Positions 27,621-37,300 of a DNA stretch of 37,526 nucleotides are shown piece by piece. The notes under the pieces were generated by a model. That model was not told the DNA's origin. It made no database searches and saw only the letters and a program-made list of their open reading frames with translations. Within the stretch, counting starts at the first letter, position 1. The number at the start of each line of letters is the position of its first letter. Both the position numbers and the translations under genes were made by a program. This DNA is from a virus. The stretch lies in the IMG/VR virus record IMGVR_UViG_3300045286_000091, positions 1 through 37,526 of that record; one strand, given 5' to 3'.

Positions 27621-30600
27621 TCACGCGGCGATGCGGACCGCGGTCAGGTTGGCGTGCTCGACGACGACGGCATTCGTCGCCGTGTGGTTCGTGACGCAGA
27701 GCTTCAACAGATCGTTGACCGCCAGGGCCACGACGGCCGTGCCGGAGATCGAATAGGGCTTGTTCGCGGTCGGGACCTGCGTGTGGTTCGTGGAGTTCGT
27801 CTGGCGAGTCGAGTTGACCATCACCGCGCCGGCGACCTCCTGGTTAGCGTTGCCGACGTTCACCGACATCGACCAGTGAACCATGTACTTGCCGGCGGTG
27901 AGGCACTTGAGTTCCTTCGAGTTCTGGGCCGTCATACCGTTCGATCCGCCGTCCGAGAGCGAGCCTCCTACTTCGTAGTAGGTGCCGGCGGACGAGATCG
28001 TCACGCTCTGCGAGATCTCGTCGCCGTAGAGGCTGCCGTAGGTCAGGAGGGGACCGGAGATGAGGCCGACGGTCCCGAGCCCCACGAGCGCGTCCCCGGT
28101 CGGCTGGGCCGCCGGCGCCGTGTTGTAGAAGCCGAGGTTCGTGGACTGGACCTTGAAGTTCGTCGCCCCGATGTCGATCGTCGCCGCGGCGCTGGAGCCG
28201 ATCCAAGCGTTCGTGTCGCGGATCGCGATCGCCTTGTACGCCGCCGTGGCATTCGCGAGGAAGATCCCATAGTTCGTAGAGCCGCGGGTCTGCTCCTCGA
28301 TGTAGAGCCCGTTGAGCGTTGTGACCGCGTGCCCGCTCGACATCGAGGGCCAGTTCTCGATATAGCCGCCGTAGCCGCTCGTGACCGTGCCCGCGTTCTT
28401 CGTCGTGGCGGGAGCGGTCACGCGCCACCCGCCCCATTCCGCATACGTCTTGCCGGAGTTGGCGACCGCAGCGTCGTTGGCCCGGAACATCGCGCCCACG
28501 AGCCCGGTCGGGGTCGAGCCTGCTCCGACAGTGCCTTGACCAGCGCCGAATGTGCCACCAATGACGTACCCGGTCGGCTGGCCGCCCGAGGCTCCCACGG
28601 TCTTGAAGAGTCCACCCGCGATAGTGTTCGCTTTGCCGAGGATGGTTGTGCCTGTTGACGTCGTACTTGACGGGGAGAATGAGATCCCGAGCGCCTGGGA
28701 GATCGCCCCGATGACGCCGATGTAGTAGCCGGTTGCGCTCCCCGAGGCCGATCCGCCAAACAGCCACGAACCGTCGGAATAGACCTTGACGGCCGAGGTC
28801 CCTGCGGAGTTCTGAATCTCGAAGAGTTGGCGATCCGTTCCCGCGGTCAGGGCCACGCTGGGCTTGATAAGAACCGAGACCGCGTTCGCAGCGTCGGCGA
28901 CGCTCGAGTCGATTAGACCGGAGGTCCCGAGGCTGATCCCGGCGTTGTGCACGTCCTTCGCGCTGAACGTGTGCGCTTGGGTCCAGGTCGGGGTGATCGC
29001 CTGGGAGAGCGCCGGAGCGGCATCGGAACGCATATACGTGGTCGCGCTGCCGTTCGTCGCCGAGAGGCCGATCGTGGCCGACGGGTTCGCGGAGTTCGCG
29101 GTCAGCATGATCGTGCCGCTCGCGTCCGGGAACGTGTAGTCGCGGTTTCCACTCAGGTTGTAGATCACGAACCGTCCGGAATAGCCGCTCAGGTTCGTGT
29201 CGATCAGGTACAGGTTGCCTTCGCGCGAGAGCTCCATGAGGGTGTAATCGATCGAGGAGCGCGTGATCGTCCAACGGGTGTGCGCGCCGTAGTTTCCCTG
29301 AGGCGGAGGCGAAGGGTTGTAGGCGCCGTCCGCGTACACCTTGTGGAACTCGAACCCCGGCTCCCCGAACGTCGCGTACGACCTGGAATGCAGGGCGAGC
29401 TGACTCGTCGAGGTCCCGAGGTCGGTGTTTCGGAGCGAGTAGCCGGAGGATCCGAAACCATCGACCGTGATGCCACCCGAGACCCAGACGCTTGCGTCAG
29501 CCGTCCCGGTCGCCGGCGTGATCTCGAGGAGCGAGTTGTCCAATTCGTCGACGACCGAAAGGATCGCCGCAGTTTGACTGTTGATCCCCTTCAGGGTCAG
29601 CGTCGTTTCGGTGGTCGACTGGGTGACGAGAGTTTGTGGCCAGGTGATCGTGTTGCCGCCGATGTCCTTGTAGACGGGATCGCCATTACCATCGAAGTCG
29701 GAGAGCAGGAGAAGCTGCCCGTGGTTCGTCAGGAAAGCGATCTCGATGTCGGCGTAGGTCGGGGATTCCGTCGGGCGATGCGACCACCAGGAGGTGTGCC
29801 TCGTGTAGTCCGCGTACCACCCGGAACCCACCGCCGCGTTGCGAACGTCGGGATTCGTGAATTGCCCCGTGTTGGGGTAGTAGGTCCGGGTGAAGTTGAA
29901 CGCCGCGTAGGACCGATCGGCCGCGCTCGAGAAGTTCATCGCCGCGTTGCCGGCGCCTAAGGGAGCCCCGTTCGTATCGGTGTTCCACAGGTGCGCGTGA
30001 CCGTGCGTGTACGTGGGCTTCACCGATCCGGTCGTGATCGCGACCGGAACCTCCGGTCCCTCGGTGTTCGCGTTCGCGCCGCTGAAGATGACGCCCTGAT
30101 CGAACTGCTGGCCGATCGTCCACTGATTCTTGTGCCCGAGGTTCAGGTCGGCGTTGTACGAGGGCGAGGATCCCGTGACCGTCAGGGTGCCGCCCGTCGA
30201 GGTCAGGCTGATCGAGGAGAGCTTCGAGTTGAACGTGCTCCAGTCGGCCGAGGACAGGTAGCCGCTTTGCCCGGAGCTCGCCTGCTGCACCCGGATCGTC
30301 GCCCCGCTCCCGATCACGGCTCCGGTCCCGCCCGAGATCGTCAGGACGCTCGAGGTGACCTCGGACAGGTTGCCGGTGGTCAGGGTCGGCTGGATTCCCG
30401 CCTGAGAGAGCGTGTTCCACTCCGGAGCGGCGCTCACGGTGCCGGTCCCGGTCTGCGTCAGGATCTTCTTCGTCGCGTCGGTGTTGCCGTCGAGCGTCGT
30501 CCAGGTCGACGGGGACCCAGGCCCGCCGTAGATCAGCTTGCCGAGGACCGAGGCCTGGGACGTTGTGTCGCCGTGCGAGCTGCCGTTCAAAAGGTTGTGC

Positions 30601-32831
30601 GCGCTGGGCGCCCAGCTCGAGGGCGCCCCGTGAACGTGATCGATCCGAGCGGCCGTCTCGGCCGTGCCGGCGGCCGCCGAGGCCCCCGCGGAGATCGTGC
30701 CCGGGGTCGTCGCGTCGAAGAGCGCCTTGTAACCGGGTTCCGTGTCACCGTTCGCTGCGCCGAGGTAGTTCCTAAAGGTCGCGGCCGGCGCGTTGATCGC
30801 GAGGCGGGTCCACAGGGGCGTCGATCCCTGCGCGCTGATCAGGTCGCCGCGCGCGAGCGCCGGCGTGGTCGCCGCCTGGGTGTTGTTGTGCACGGACCCG
30901 TCGAGGAAGTTGTGGGCACCGGGAGCCGCCCCTGAGGTCGCCGTGATCGTGATCGATCCGGCCGCGTTCGAGATCGAGATCCCGGTCCCCTGCGTCAGCG
31001 TCGCGAGCGTGAACCCGGACCCGTTCCCGATCAGGAGCTGCCCGTTCGAGGCGCTCGAGGCGTTGACCCCGGTCCCCCCGCCCGAAACCCCGAGGATCCC
31101 CGTGGTATCGGTCGCGAGATCGATCGCATTGCGGGTGATCTGCTGGCCTGACAGGGTGATGTAGTCGAGCGAGCCCGCGAGCGTGACGGGCGCGTGGGGC
31201 TCGACAAGCGTCGGGGTGGTCCCCTGCCACGCGTACAGGTACCCGTCCTTGTCGACGTAGGTCCTCAGGGTCGAGTTGCCCGTAATGGTCTTCCGCCACT
31301 CCGTGGCGTTCGCGGTCTGGGTCTCGAGGAGGTCGACCCTTACGGGGAGATCTCCGGCGACCGAGGAGCCGACGTTGAGCTGCGCGAGCGGGGCGTCGGC
31401 GACGGTACGGCCGATCCCGACGCGCTCCGTCTCGGTCGCGGCAAACCAGAGCTCTGCCTTCGTCGTGTCGTAGATGTGGATCGCTTCGCGACCCGTGGGC
31501 GCCTGGTACCCGACGTAGTTGTACTTGGTCTTGAGGTACGTTAGGACGGTTTCGATCTGACTCGAATTTAGAGGGGTCAGGAAGACGATGACCTCGGCGT
31601 ACCAGTGGGATCCGTAGACGTACGTGTCGGGTGTCTGCGACTCGTTGAAGTTGAAGAACTGGGCCATGTACGAGTACGCCGAGACCTGTGCATCCGTGAC
31701 AGTTTCCGTGAGGTGATACGGAACATCGTCCATGAAATGGTCGATCGTGCTCGACCACGGCCGGAACTGCCAGTAGTGGATCTTCCAGTTCTGAACGCCG
31801 GGCATCGCGGTGTTGGAAAGCTTCTTGTAGCCGAAATGCGTTCCGTAATTTCGAGGATAGGCAACGACCTCACTGCTCGAGAGCGTGGTCCCAAGAGAGA
31901 AGAAAGAGCCCACGTTGTAGTTACCCGGGGTGATCTCGAGGTGGACCGTGCCGAATACGGGTAGCGCGCCCGCGCCGGCTGTCGCGGACCCCACGACGAA
32001 GATCGTCGCGTTCTGGATTCCGATCCATCCCCCGGTGATCGAATACCCGCTGCTTCCGATACCGGAGAAGTATCGCCCGGAGTTTGAGCCGGGGATCGCG
32101 GTCGGGTGCCGGTCGCCGTCGTTCGAGTGGGACCAGTAGATCCGCATCCCGCCCTGGGGCCCGAGAATCCCATGCCGCCCGTTCCCCGACTTGTCGTTGA
32201 GGCTCGTGACCTCCTGGCCTTCCGAGTACCCGTCGTAGTACGACTCCTGCGCGTCGTACCAGAGGTCCGGGTGAAGGTCGACGACCGGCTGATCGCTCAC
32301 GATCCCCGCGGAAGGAGCGATCGTGAGCCAGGCGTCCGGATCCGCGTTGATCCCGACGCTTCCGGTCGGGTCGACGACGACGTAGTCGTACGAGTCCGAG
32401 TGGATTCTGAGGAGGTTCGCGGACTGGCTCGAGGCGGCATCGATCGTCAGCGCCGTCCGGGCGGCTGCGACCGCGATCCGGAGCTGGCCGTACTCGTCGA
32501 TCTCGAGAAGGGTCGAGGAGGACTTCGTGACCAGGAATCCCGGCTCCGTGGCCGAGGCGTTGAGGTCGATCGTGATCGCCGTCTTGCCGGCGACCGTCTG
32601 CCAGGTCTTGGCGCCGGTGATCGTCTGATCGGTCCCGGTGGACACGAACCCGGTGTGGTTCGCGTTCGCGTAGTCGAGGTTGTCGAGGATCGCGTGGTCG
32701 TCGGTGCCCGTTCCGGCGCCGCCTGAGACCTCGAGCCACTGGGGCCGCTTCGCGAGCTCCTTGATCGCCTTCGAGCGACGGTTCTCGTCGGGCCCCTGAA
32801 ACGATCTACGAACCGGCCGGTTTACCGGCAT
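27621..32831 (-). CDS. Giant tail fibre with LamG-like and C1q-like domains
   Basis: A 1736-residue protein. The ATG at 32831 has AGGAG seven bases upstream and overlaps the holin-like gene by 26 bases; an earlier in-frame start lies inside that gene. Residues 1-80 have a TDDHAILDNLDYANANHTGF attachment-type segment. Residues about 185-440 look like a concanavalin/laminin-G-type lectin domain (WYDAQES; LNDKSGNGRHG; HWYAEVIVFLTPLNSSQIETVLTYLKTKY). The middle is built from Gly/Thr/Ser-rich shaft repeats (GGGTGVNASSASNGQLLIGNGSG). The last 135 residues resemble a C1q/TNF-like jelly roll (SAGTYYEV...AGKYMVHWSMSV...GTAVVALAVNDLLKLCVTNHT), probably the receptor-binding head. Confidence 0.85.
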   Translation of the reverse strand: MPVNRPVRRSFQGPDENRRSKAIKELAKRPQWLEVSGGAGTGTDDHAILDNLDYANANHTGFVSTGTDQTITGAKTWQTVAGKTAITIDLNASATEPGFLVTKSSSTLLEIDEYGQLRIAVAAARTALTIDAASSQSANLLRIHSDSYDYVVVDPTGSVGINADPDAWLTIAPSAGIVSDQPVVDLHPDLWYDAQESYYDGYSEGQEVTSLNDKSGNGRHGILGPQGGMRIYWSHSNDGDRHPTAIPGSNSGRYFSGIGSSGYSITGGWIGIQNATIFVVGSATAGAGALPVFGTVHLEITPGNYNVGSFFSLGTTLSSSEVVAYPRNYGTHFGYKKLSNTAMPGVQNWKIHYWQFRPWSSTIDHFMDDVPYHLTETVTDAQVSAYSYMAQFFNFNESQTPDTYVYGSHWYAEVIVFLTPLNSSQIETVLTYLKTKYNYVGYQAPTGREAIHIYDTTKAELWFAATETERVGIGRTVADAPLAQLNVGSSVAGDLPVRVDLLETQTANATEWRKTITGNSTLRTYVDKDGYLYAWQGTTPTLVEPHAPVTLAGSLDYITLSGQQITRNAIDLATDTTGILGVSGGGTGVNASSASNGQLLIGNGSGFTLATLTQGTGISISNAAGSITITATSGAAPGAHNFLDGSVHNNTQAATTPALARGDLISAQGSTPLWTRLAINAPAATFRNYLGAANGDTEPGYKALFDATTPGTISAGASAAAGTAETAARIDHVHGAPSSWAPSAHNLLNGSSHGDTTSQASVLGKLIYGGPGSPSTWTTLDGNTDATKKILTQTGTGTVSAAPEWNTLSQAGIQPTLTTGNLSEVTSSVLTISGGTGAVIGSGATIRVQQASSGQSGYLSSADWSTFNSKLSSISLTSTGGTLTVTGSSPSYNADLNLGHKNQWTIGQQFDQGVIFSGANANTEGPEVPVAITTGSVKPTYTHGHAHLWNTDTNGAPLGAGNAAMNFSSAADRSYAAFNFTRTYYPNTGQFTNPDVRNAAVGSGWYADYTRHTSWWSHRPTESPTYADIEIAFLTNHGQLLLLSDFDGNGDPVYKDIGGNTITWPQTLVTQSTTETTLTLKGINSQTAAILSVVDELDNSLLEITPATGTADASVWVSGGITVDGFGSSGYSLRNTDLGTSTSQLALHSRSYATFGEPGFEFHKVYADGAYNPSPPPQGNYGAHTRWTITRSSIDYTLMELSREGNLYLIDTNLSGYSGRFVIYNLSGNRDYTFPDASGTIMLTANSANPSATIGLSATNGSATTYMRSDAAPALSQAITPTWTQAHTFSAKDVHNAGISLGTSGLIDSSVADAANAVSVLIKPSVALTAGTDRQLFEIQNSAGTSAVKVYSDGSWLFGGSASGSATGYYIGVIGAISQALGISFSPSSTTSTGTTILGKANTIAGGLFKTVGASGGQPTGYVIGGTFGAGQGTVGAGSTPTGLVGAMFRANDAAVANSGKTYAEWGGWRVTAPATTKNAGTVTSGYGGYIENWPSMSSGHAVTTLNGLYIEEQTRGSTNYGIFLANATAAYKAIAIRDTNAWIGSSAAATIDIGATNFKVQSTNLGFYNTAPAAQPTGDALVGLGTVGLISGPLLTYGSLYGDEISQSVTISSAGTYYEVGGSLSDGGSNGMTAQNSKELKCLTAGKYMVHWSMSVNVGNANQEVAGAVMVNSTRQTNSTNHTQVPTANKPYSISGTAVVALAVNDLLKLCVTNHTATNAVVVEHANLTAVRIAA

Positions 32832-33045
32832 CCCCGTTCTCCTGCGCCTCGTGAGTCTTGACGTTGCCCCACACGAACGTGCCGTAGATCCCGGTGAGAG
32901 CGGCCCCGATCCCGCCGCACATGACCCCGAGGGCCGTCGGATCGGACCCGGCCGTGATCCCACGCCGGCAGAGATCCCAGGAGACGGCGAGGAAGAGGCA
33001 TCCTACGATCGCGCCCGCGAGCATCTTGCGGTATCCGCGGATCAT
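32806..33045 (-). CDS. Holin-like two-helix membrane protein
   Basis: A 79-residue protein starting MIRGYRKMLAG at 33045 with an ATGA overlap. Two hydrophobic segments (residues about 8-24 and 37-58), a short charged linker (DLCRRG) and a polar, charged C-terminus fit a class II holin that opens the inner membrane to release endolysin. The position two genes after the endolysin supports this. Readings of the frame upstream of 33045 cross the neighbour and have no membrane character. Confidence 0.65.
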   Translation of the reverse strand: MIRGYRKMLAGAIVGCLFLAVSWDLCRRGITAGSDPTALGVMCGGIGAALTGIYGTFVWGNVKTHEAQENGDAGKPAGS

Positions 33046-33440
33046 CGGACTCCTCCCGATCCGCCGTAGTCGCGGCGCATGAGCCTGAGCTCCGCGACGA
33101 TCTCGCGTAGCGCGGAAACCATCGCCTCCCCGTTCGCCCGCTGCTGCGTCTCCATGGTCGCGAGGATCCGGGTCTCCTCGCTCTCGTGGTCCCGTACGGT
33201 CTCGATCAGATGCCCGAACCCATCCATGAGGCGTGTCTGGGATTCCGCGGTCCGATTCTCGATCATCGCAAAACGCTCCAGGATCTTCTCGATCTTCTGA
33301 CCGTCCCACTTGCACGCATGGAACTCATCCCGTCTCGGGTTGATCTTCTTCCACTCGACGATCTTCAAGGCCAGGATCATCGCCGACACGACACCTCCGG
33401 CCACGAGGCCGGGATCGAGAACCAGGGACATCGGCTCCAT
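33042..33440 (-). CDS. Membrane/coiled-coil lysis-cassette protein
   Basis: A 132-residue protein with an N-terminal membrane helix (LVAGGVVSAMILALKIVEW, residues about 12-30) followed by basic residues and a long charged helix (residues 45-125) with heptads. The layout fits an i-spanin-like or holin-accessory protein; the neighbours are an endolysin and a holin-like gene. The ATG at 33440 has GGAGTGA upstream. No overlapping lipoprotein gene for an outer-membrane spanin is seen. Confidence 0.55.
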   Translation of the reverse strand: MEPMSLVLDPGLVAGGVVSAMILALKIVEWKKINPRRDEFHACKWDGQKIEKILERFAMIENRTAESQTRLMDGFGHLIETVRDHESEETRILATMETQQRANGEAMVSALREIVAELRLMRRDYGGSGGVR

Positions 33441-33450
33441 CGCTCACTCC

Positions 33451-33774
33451 TCACGCCCTTCCCTGATACGTGAACGAGTAGTGATTGCCGTCGGGCTTGC
33501 GGAAGTTACCGCCCCATCGGCAGCCTGGATCGAGGGTCTTCCAGAACTCCCCAAACGGTCGGTGAGTCTCCGTGTCCTCGAGGTAGTGGTAGTCCTTGTC
33601 AAAGAGGTTCAGGTCGATCGCGAGACGGATGTAGTGGCAGGAGTTGTACGCGTGCCCCTCCTTGGCCCAGGCGTCGCCGAACGTCGCGTGATAGCCCATG
33701 AGGGCAATCCGCTCGAGCAGCTTCGGAACGAGCGACAGGAAGCGCGTCTGGGCCAGGAGGAGCTCTGAAGGCAT
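33451..33774 (-). CDS. M15-family peptidase endolysin
   Basis: A 107-residue protein with the zinc-peptidase pattern of the M15 family (T5 endolysin/VanY type): H47 in SCHYIRLAIDLNLF, D54 in the same strand, and DGNHYSF with H98 near the C-terminus, preceded by WGGNF. These fit the zinc ligands His, Asp and His. Such endolysins cut peptidoglycan stem peptides (L-Ala-D-Glu or D-Ala-D-Ala type). It lacks a signal peptide and a cell-wall binding domain, typical for phages of Gram-negative hosts, and needs a holin. The ATG at 33774 has only a weak ribosome site. Confidence 0.88.
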   Translation of the reverse strand: MPSELLLAQTRFLSLVPKLLERIALMGYHATFGDAWAKEGHAYNSCHYIRLAIDLNLFDKDYHYLEDTETHRPFGEFWKTLDPGCRWGGNFRKPDGNHYSFTYQGRA

Positions 33775-33781
33775 GGGAGGC

Positions 33782-34300
33782 CTACGCTCCGGTGGTCGCG
33801 AGCGTGACCGCGGAGTAGGTCCCGGCCGCCGCTTGCAGAATGATCTTGAGCGTCGACTCGCCGTCGGGGTCGCGGGTGATGTAGACGAGGCCCGCGTTCG
33901 CCGCGTTGGCAGTCGGGGCGGACCCGGTACCGTAGATCGGGATCTTGCCCTGGGAAGCGATCTGCAGCGCCAGGCGATCGAACGCCTCCTCGATCACGTC
34001 CGCGAAGACAACGCCCTGGTTCTTGAAGTCGACCGGCTGGCCCGGCGTCGTGCGCCTCGAGATCCGGATCGTGTAGTCCTCGGTCAGGTTCTCGCTCAAG
34101 ACCACGGTGGCCTGACCCGAGGGCCCGTCACCGGTGATCGTGTAGTCCTCGCCGAGCGCGAGCGTGCTCTCGTTCAGGCCGCGCTCGTCCCAGACCACGA
34201 CTTCGATCTCGGTCAGATCGTGAAAGGGCATTCCGACGTCGTAGTTCTTGACGCTACCGGTCGCGACGTACTCCGTGCGTGTGGACATCTCTTCGATCAT
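33782..34300 (-). CDS. T7 gp17 N-terminal-domain-like fibre adaptor
   Basis: A 172-residue protein. The N-terminal 115 residues follow the T7 tail-fibre N-domain pattern: TEYVATGSVKNYDVGMPFHDLTEIEVVVWD, then LALGEDYTITG, then YTIRISRRTTPGQPVDFKNQGVVFADVIEEAFDRLALQIASQ. That domain docks fibres on the tail. Here it is a separate gene, with a short beta tail (PDGESTLKIILQAAAGTYSAV) in place of a shaft, so it likely serves as an adaptor for the 1736-residue fibre. The ATG at 34300 has GGAGGA and overlaps the giant gene's stop (ATGA). Confidence 0.85.
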   Translation of the reverse strand: MIEEMSTRTEYVATGSVKNYDVGMPFHDLTEIEVVVWDERGLNESTLALGEDYTITGDGPSGQATVVLSENLTEDYTIRISRRTTPGQPVDFKNQGVVFADVIEEAFDRLALQIASQGKIPIYGTGSAPTANAANAGLVYITRDPDGESTLKIILQAAAGTYSAVTLATTGA

Positions 34301-37300
34301 CGGTTCCTCCTCCGCACGAACAGGACGTCGTGCGCGAATTGCCAGAACGATTCGGGATCCTCTTCACCCGTGAAGACGTCCCACAGGTATTCGCCCGTGA
34401 TCAGCGGTTGCTGCACCGGCAGGCCCGTCGCGTAGCCGACGGCTCGAATCTGCCTCTTGACGTACTGCTTGTCGGCCTCGATGCTCCCGGTGGCGAGCGA
34501 GATGTTGGCCTTGCCGGCATCGACGATCTGCTCCGCGACTTGGGCGATCGGGCCGTACTTGATGTCGCGCGGTGGAAGTCCCGCGATCCAGGTCTCGAGC
34601 GAGTTCGCGATATCGCGGAGGAACGGCACACACAGGAAGGGGAAGAACAGGATCTTCCGGAGCGACCAACCGACCCAACCCTCGCCCCGATCCTCGTCGG
34701 GAGTCCGGCCCGAGAGCAGCTCCGCGAGCACCGCCTGCCCGACCCACAAGAACCACGTCCGAGCGAGCAGGTGCGGGAACTCCCTCGCGAGCCGCCCTTC
34801 GCGCTTCGCCTGGACCGCATCGAATCCGATCGCCCTTCCGCGGTTGTAAACCGAGTTGAAGAACGAGTAGAAGATCGTGAGCCACTTCAGGAACTCCGAG
34901 TTGCGCTGCACGTTGGCGAGGTCCTTAGCCGCCCCCGACCCGAGCCCCAAGCGGACCTTCCGATCCGCCTCGGCGATCGCGAGCTCCTCGGTCATGCCCT
35001 CCTGGTCGAGCGCCTGGTAGTACGCGGCGAGCCAGGTCGGGTACGCGATCGCAGCGTCCGTGATCGCGCACCCGTACATCGCGAAGCGCATCACCTCGTT
35101 GCGGAGCCCGGAGCGTCCTGCGATCCGGTCGATCGCGATCCGGGTATCGCGCTCGTTGCGGGCGAACCGGTACTTCATCATTTTCGACTTCGAGTGCACG
35201 AGCTCGATCGAAGTCTTCATGCCCCCTTCGCGCACGTAGAACCGCGTCATGCCCTTGCGGAGGTAGTTGGCGCCCCCCTTCCCGAGCACCTCGAGTGCGC
35301 TGAAGACGTTCGCGAAGTTCTGGAGCGTGACCGTGGCCTTGAACCCCATCGCCACGATGACGTTGTTGCGCCGGCCCCAGCGGGAGATCCGGATTAGCAT
35401 CTTCTCCGCGTTCGACTGGTCGATGTTCGCGTCGTTCGCGACCCCACGGAGCCATTCGTCGAACTGCTTCGCGTACTGCGGGCCAAAGTACCGGTCCATC
35501 GCGCGCCGAACCTCGGGATCCGAGATGATCTTGTGCGCGGAGAGCACGGCCTCGCGGTGCGTCAGGTCGTGGATCACGCTGCCGAGGTGATTCGTGAGAA
35601 CGCCGAGCGAGAGTGCCAGGGGCTCCGAGAAGTTCTCGACGCGCTTGATGACGTGACCGTGCGGCGTCATCGCTCGCGCGTGGTTGTGCTCGAAGAGCAC
35701 CCCGGTCTCCTCGCCGGCGTTCAGCTGACGCCTCGCGGCCCAGCCGTGCTCTCGATGGTCGTACTTCAGAGGGTAGTAGCCGCCCCGGTACGTCTTCTCG
35801 GTTCCGTCCTTGAACCGGCGCGTGAACCCGACGGCTTCGACCTTGGGAGGGGCGACGCCCGTCAGGCGCTCCTCGAGGGCCGCGACTTTCGGCCAGAGCT
35901 CCTTGTCGAGCAGGTCCCAGATTTCTTGAACGAAGTCCCAATCCGATTGATCGAGCACGGACAGGCACTGCTCGATGACCTCCGGACCCCAGTTAAGCGC
36001 CGGGGTTGGCTTGCCGTCGATCAGGCGCTGCATGTTCTGTTCGTTGCCGGAGTTCAGCGCGACCGCGAGGAACCACTGGTAGGGCATCGACTCCCCGATC
36101 GAGTCGATAAAGAACTCCTTCCCGAACTTCTCGGACCTGACGTCGATCTTCTCGACGATCTCCATCATCTTCGCGGCGAGATCGGTCGCGAGCTGGTCCG
36201 CGGCGTTCTGGGCCGCGTTGAACGGCTCGAAGAAGATCCTCGACCAGGCTCCGTTGATGTTACCGGCGTCGGCGCGACGTACCAGCTCCTCGATCTTCAA
36301 TAGCGCCGCGTCGCCCGACTTGATCGCGTTCAGGGCCCTCTCGAGGGCCTTCGCGGAATCCGGCGACACGGCGAAGAGGCCCTTGTCGGACAGGTTCGCC
36401 TGCAGGCTCGAGATGAGCTCCGTCTTGACCGTCTCGAACGCGCGCTTCGACTTGAGCGTCAGGAGGGAGTTCTTGAGGGACGCGAGGTGGACGACGTTCT
36501 TCAGGTTGTCCCTAAGCTCGTAGAGCTCGTCGGGCGTCATGTCGAGGTAGGACTTCCGGTACGCCTCGTCCATGAGCTTCGGGGAGATGATCGGGTCGAG
36601 CCCCTTCGCCTTCTGCTCCTCGATCCACTCCCTCAGGGTCTGCCGGCGCTCCAGCTGCGAGATCGGCTTCGGCTTGAATTCCGTGCGCTCCAGGAGGTCG
36701 TCGACCTGGTCGAGGTAGTTCTTGCCGGCGAGCCCGAGGGCGCGACGCCGGCGCTCCGTCGTCCAGGAGAAGCAGAACCGGGTGGCGACCCCGGTCTCCT
36801 CCTCGATCTGAACGGAGGTGCGGTAGAGCTGGAAGTTCCAGAGCTGGAGGAGCTTCTCGTCCCAGGCCTTCGCCCACTGCTGTTTCGCAGCCGCTTCGAA
36901 CGCCGCCGCGGCGTGCTTCCGCTCCGCGCGCAAGTACTGATAGGACTTGATCTTGCGAATCGGGGTTCCGAGGAGGTACTTCGAGGCGTCGGCCGCGAGG
37001 CGCTTCCGGTCGATCGACATCGCCTGCCCGGTGCGCTCCGACCGCTTGCCGGCGATCCGCGCCAGGACGCGGAGCTCCCCGAGGAGCTGGGTGCCCCGGG
37101 CGTCATTGTGAGCGGCCTTGACCGCTTCCCGTCGGAGTCGAGCGGCGTCCTCGAAAAGGCCGGGGTACCTGGCCTTCATCCGCTTCGTCACCTCGAGCGA
37201 CTTGGCGCGCTCTAGGGGCGTCGAGTCGATCAGAGACGAGATCAGGTCCTGGCCGTTCTTGAAGCCGAACGCGGCCGCGACGACCTCGGGGTCGAGACCT

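Noticed and set aside
27621-32831. Search for a diversity-generating retroelement, prompted by BPP-1-like head genes
   Set aside because: No reverse transcriptase gene and no template/variable repeat pair seen near the fibre gene.
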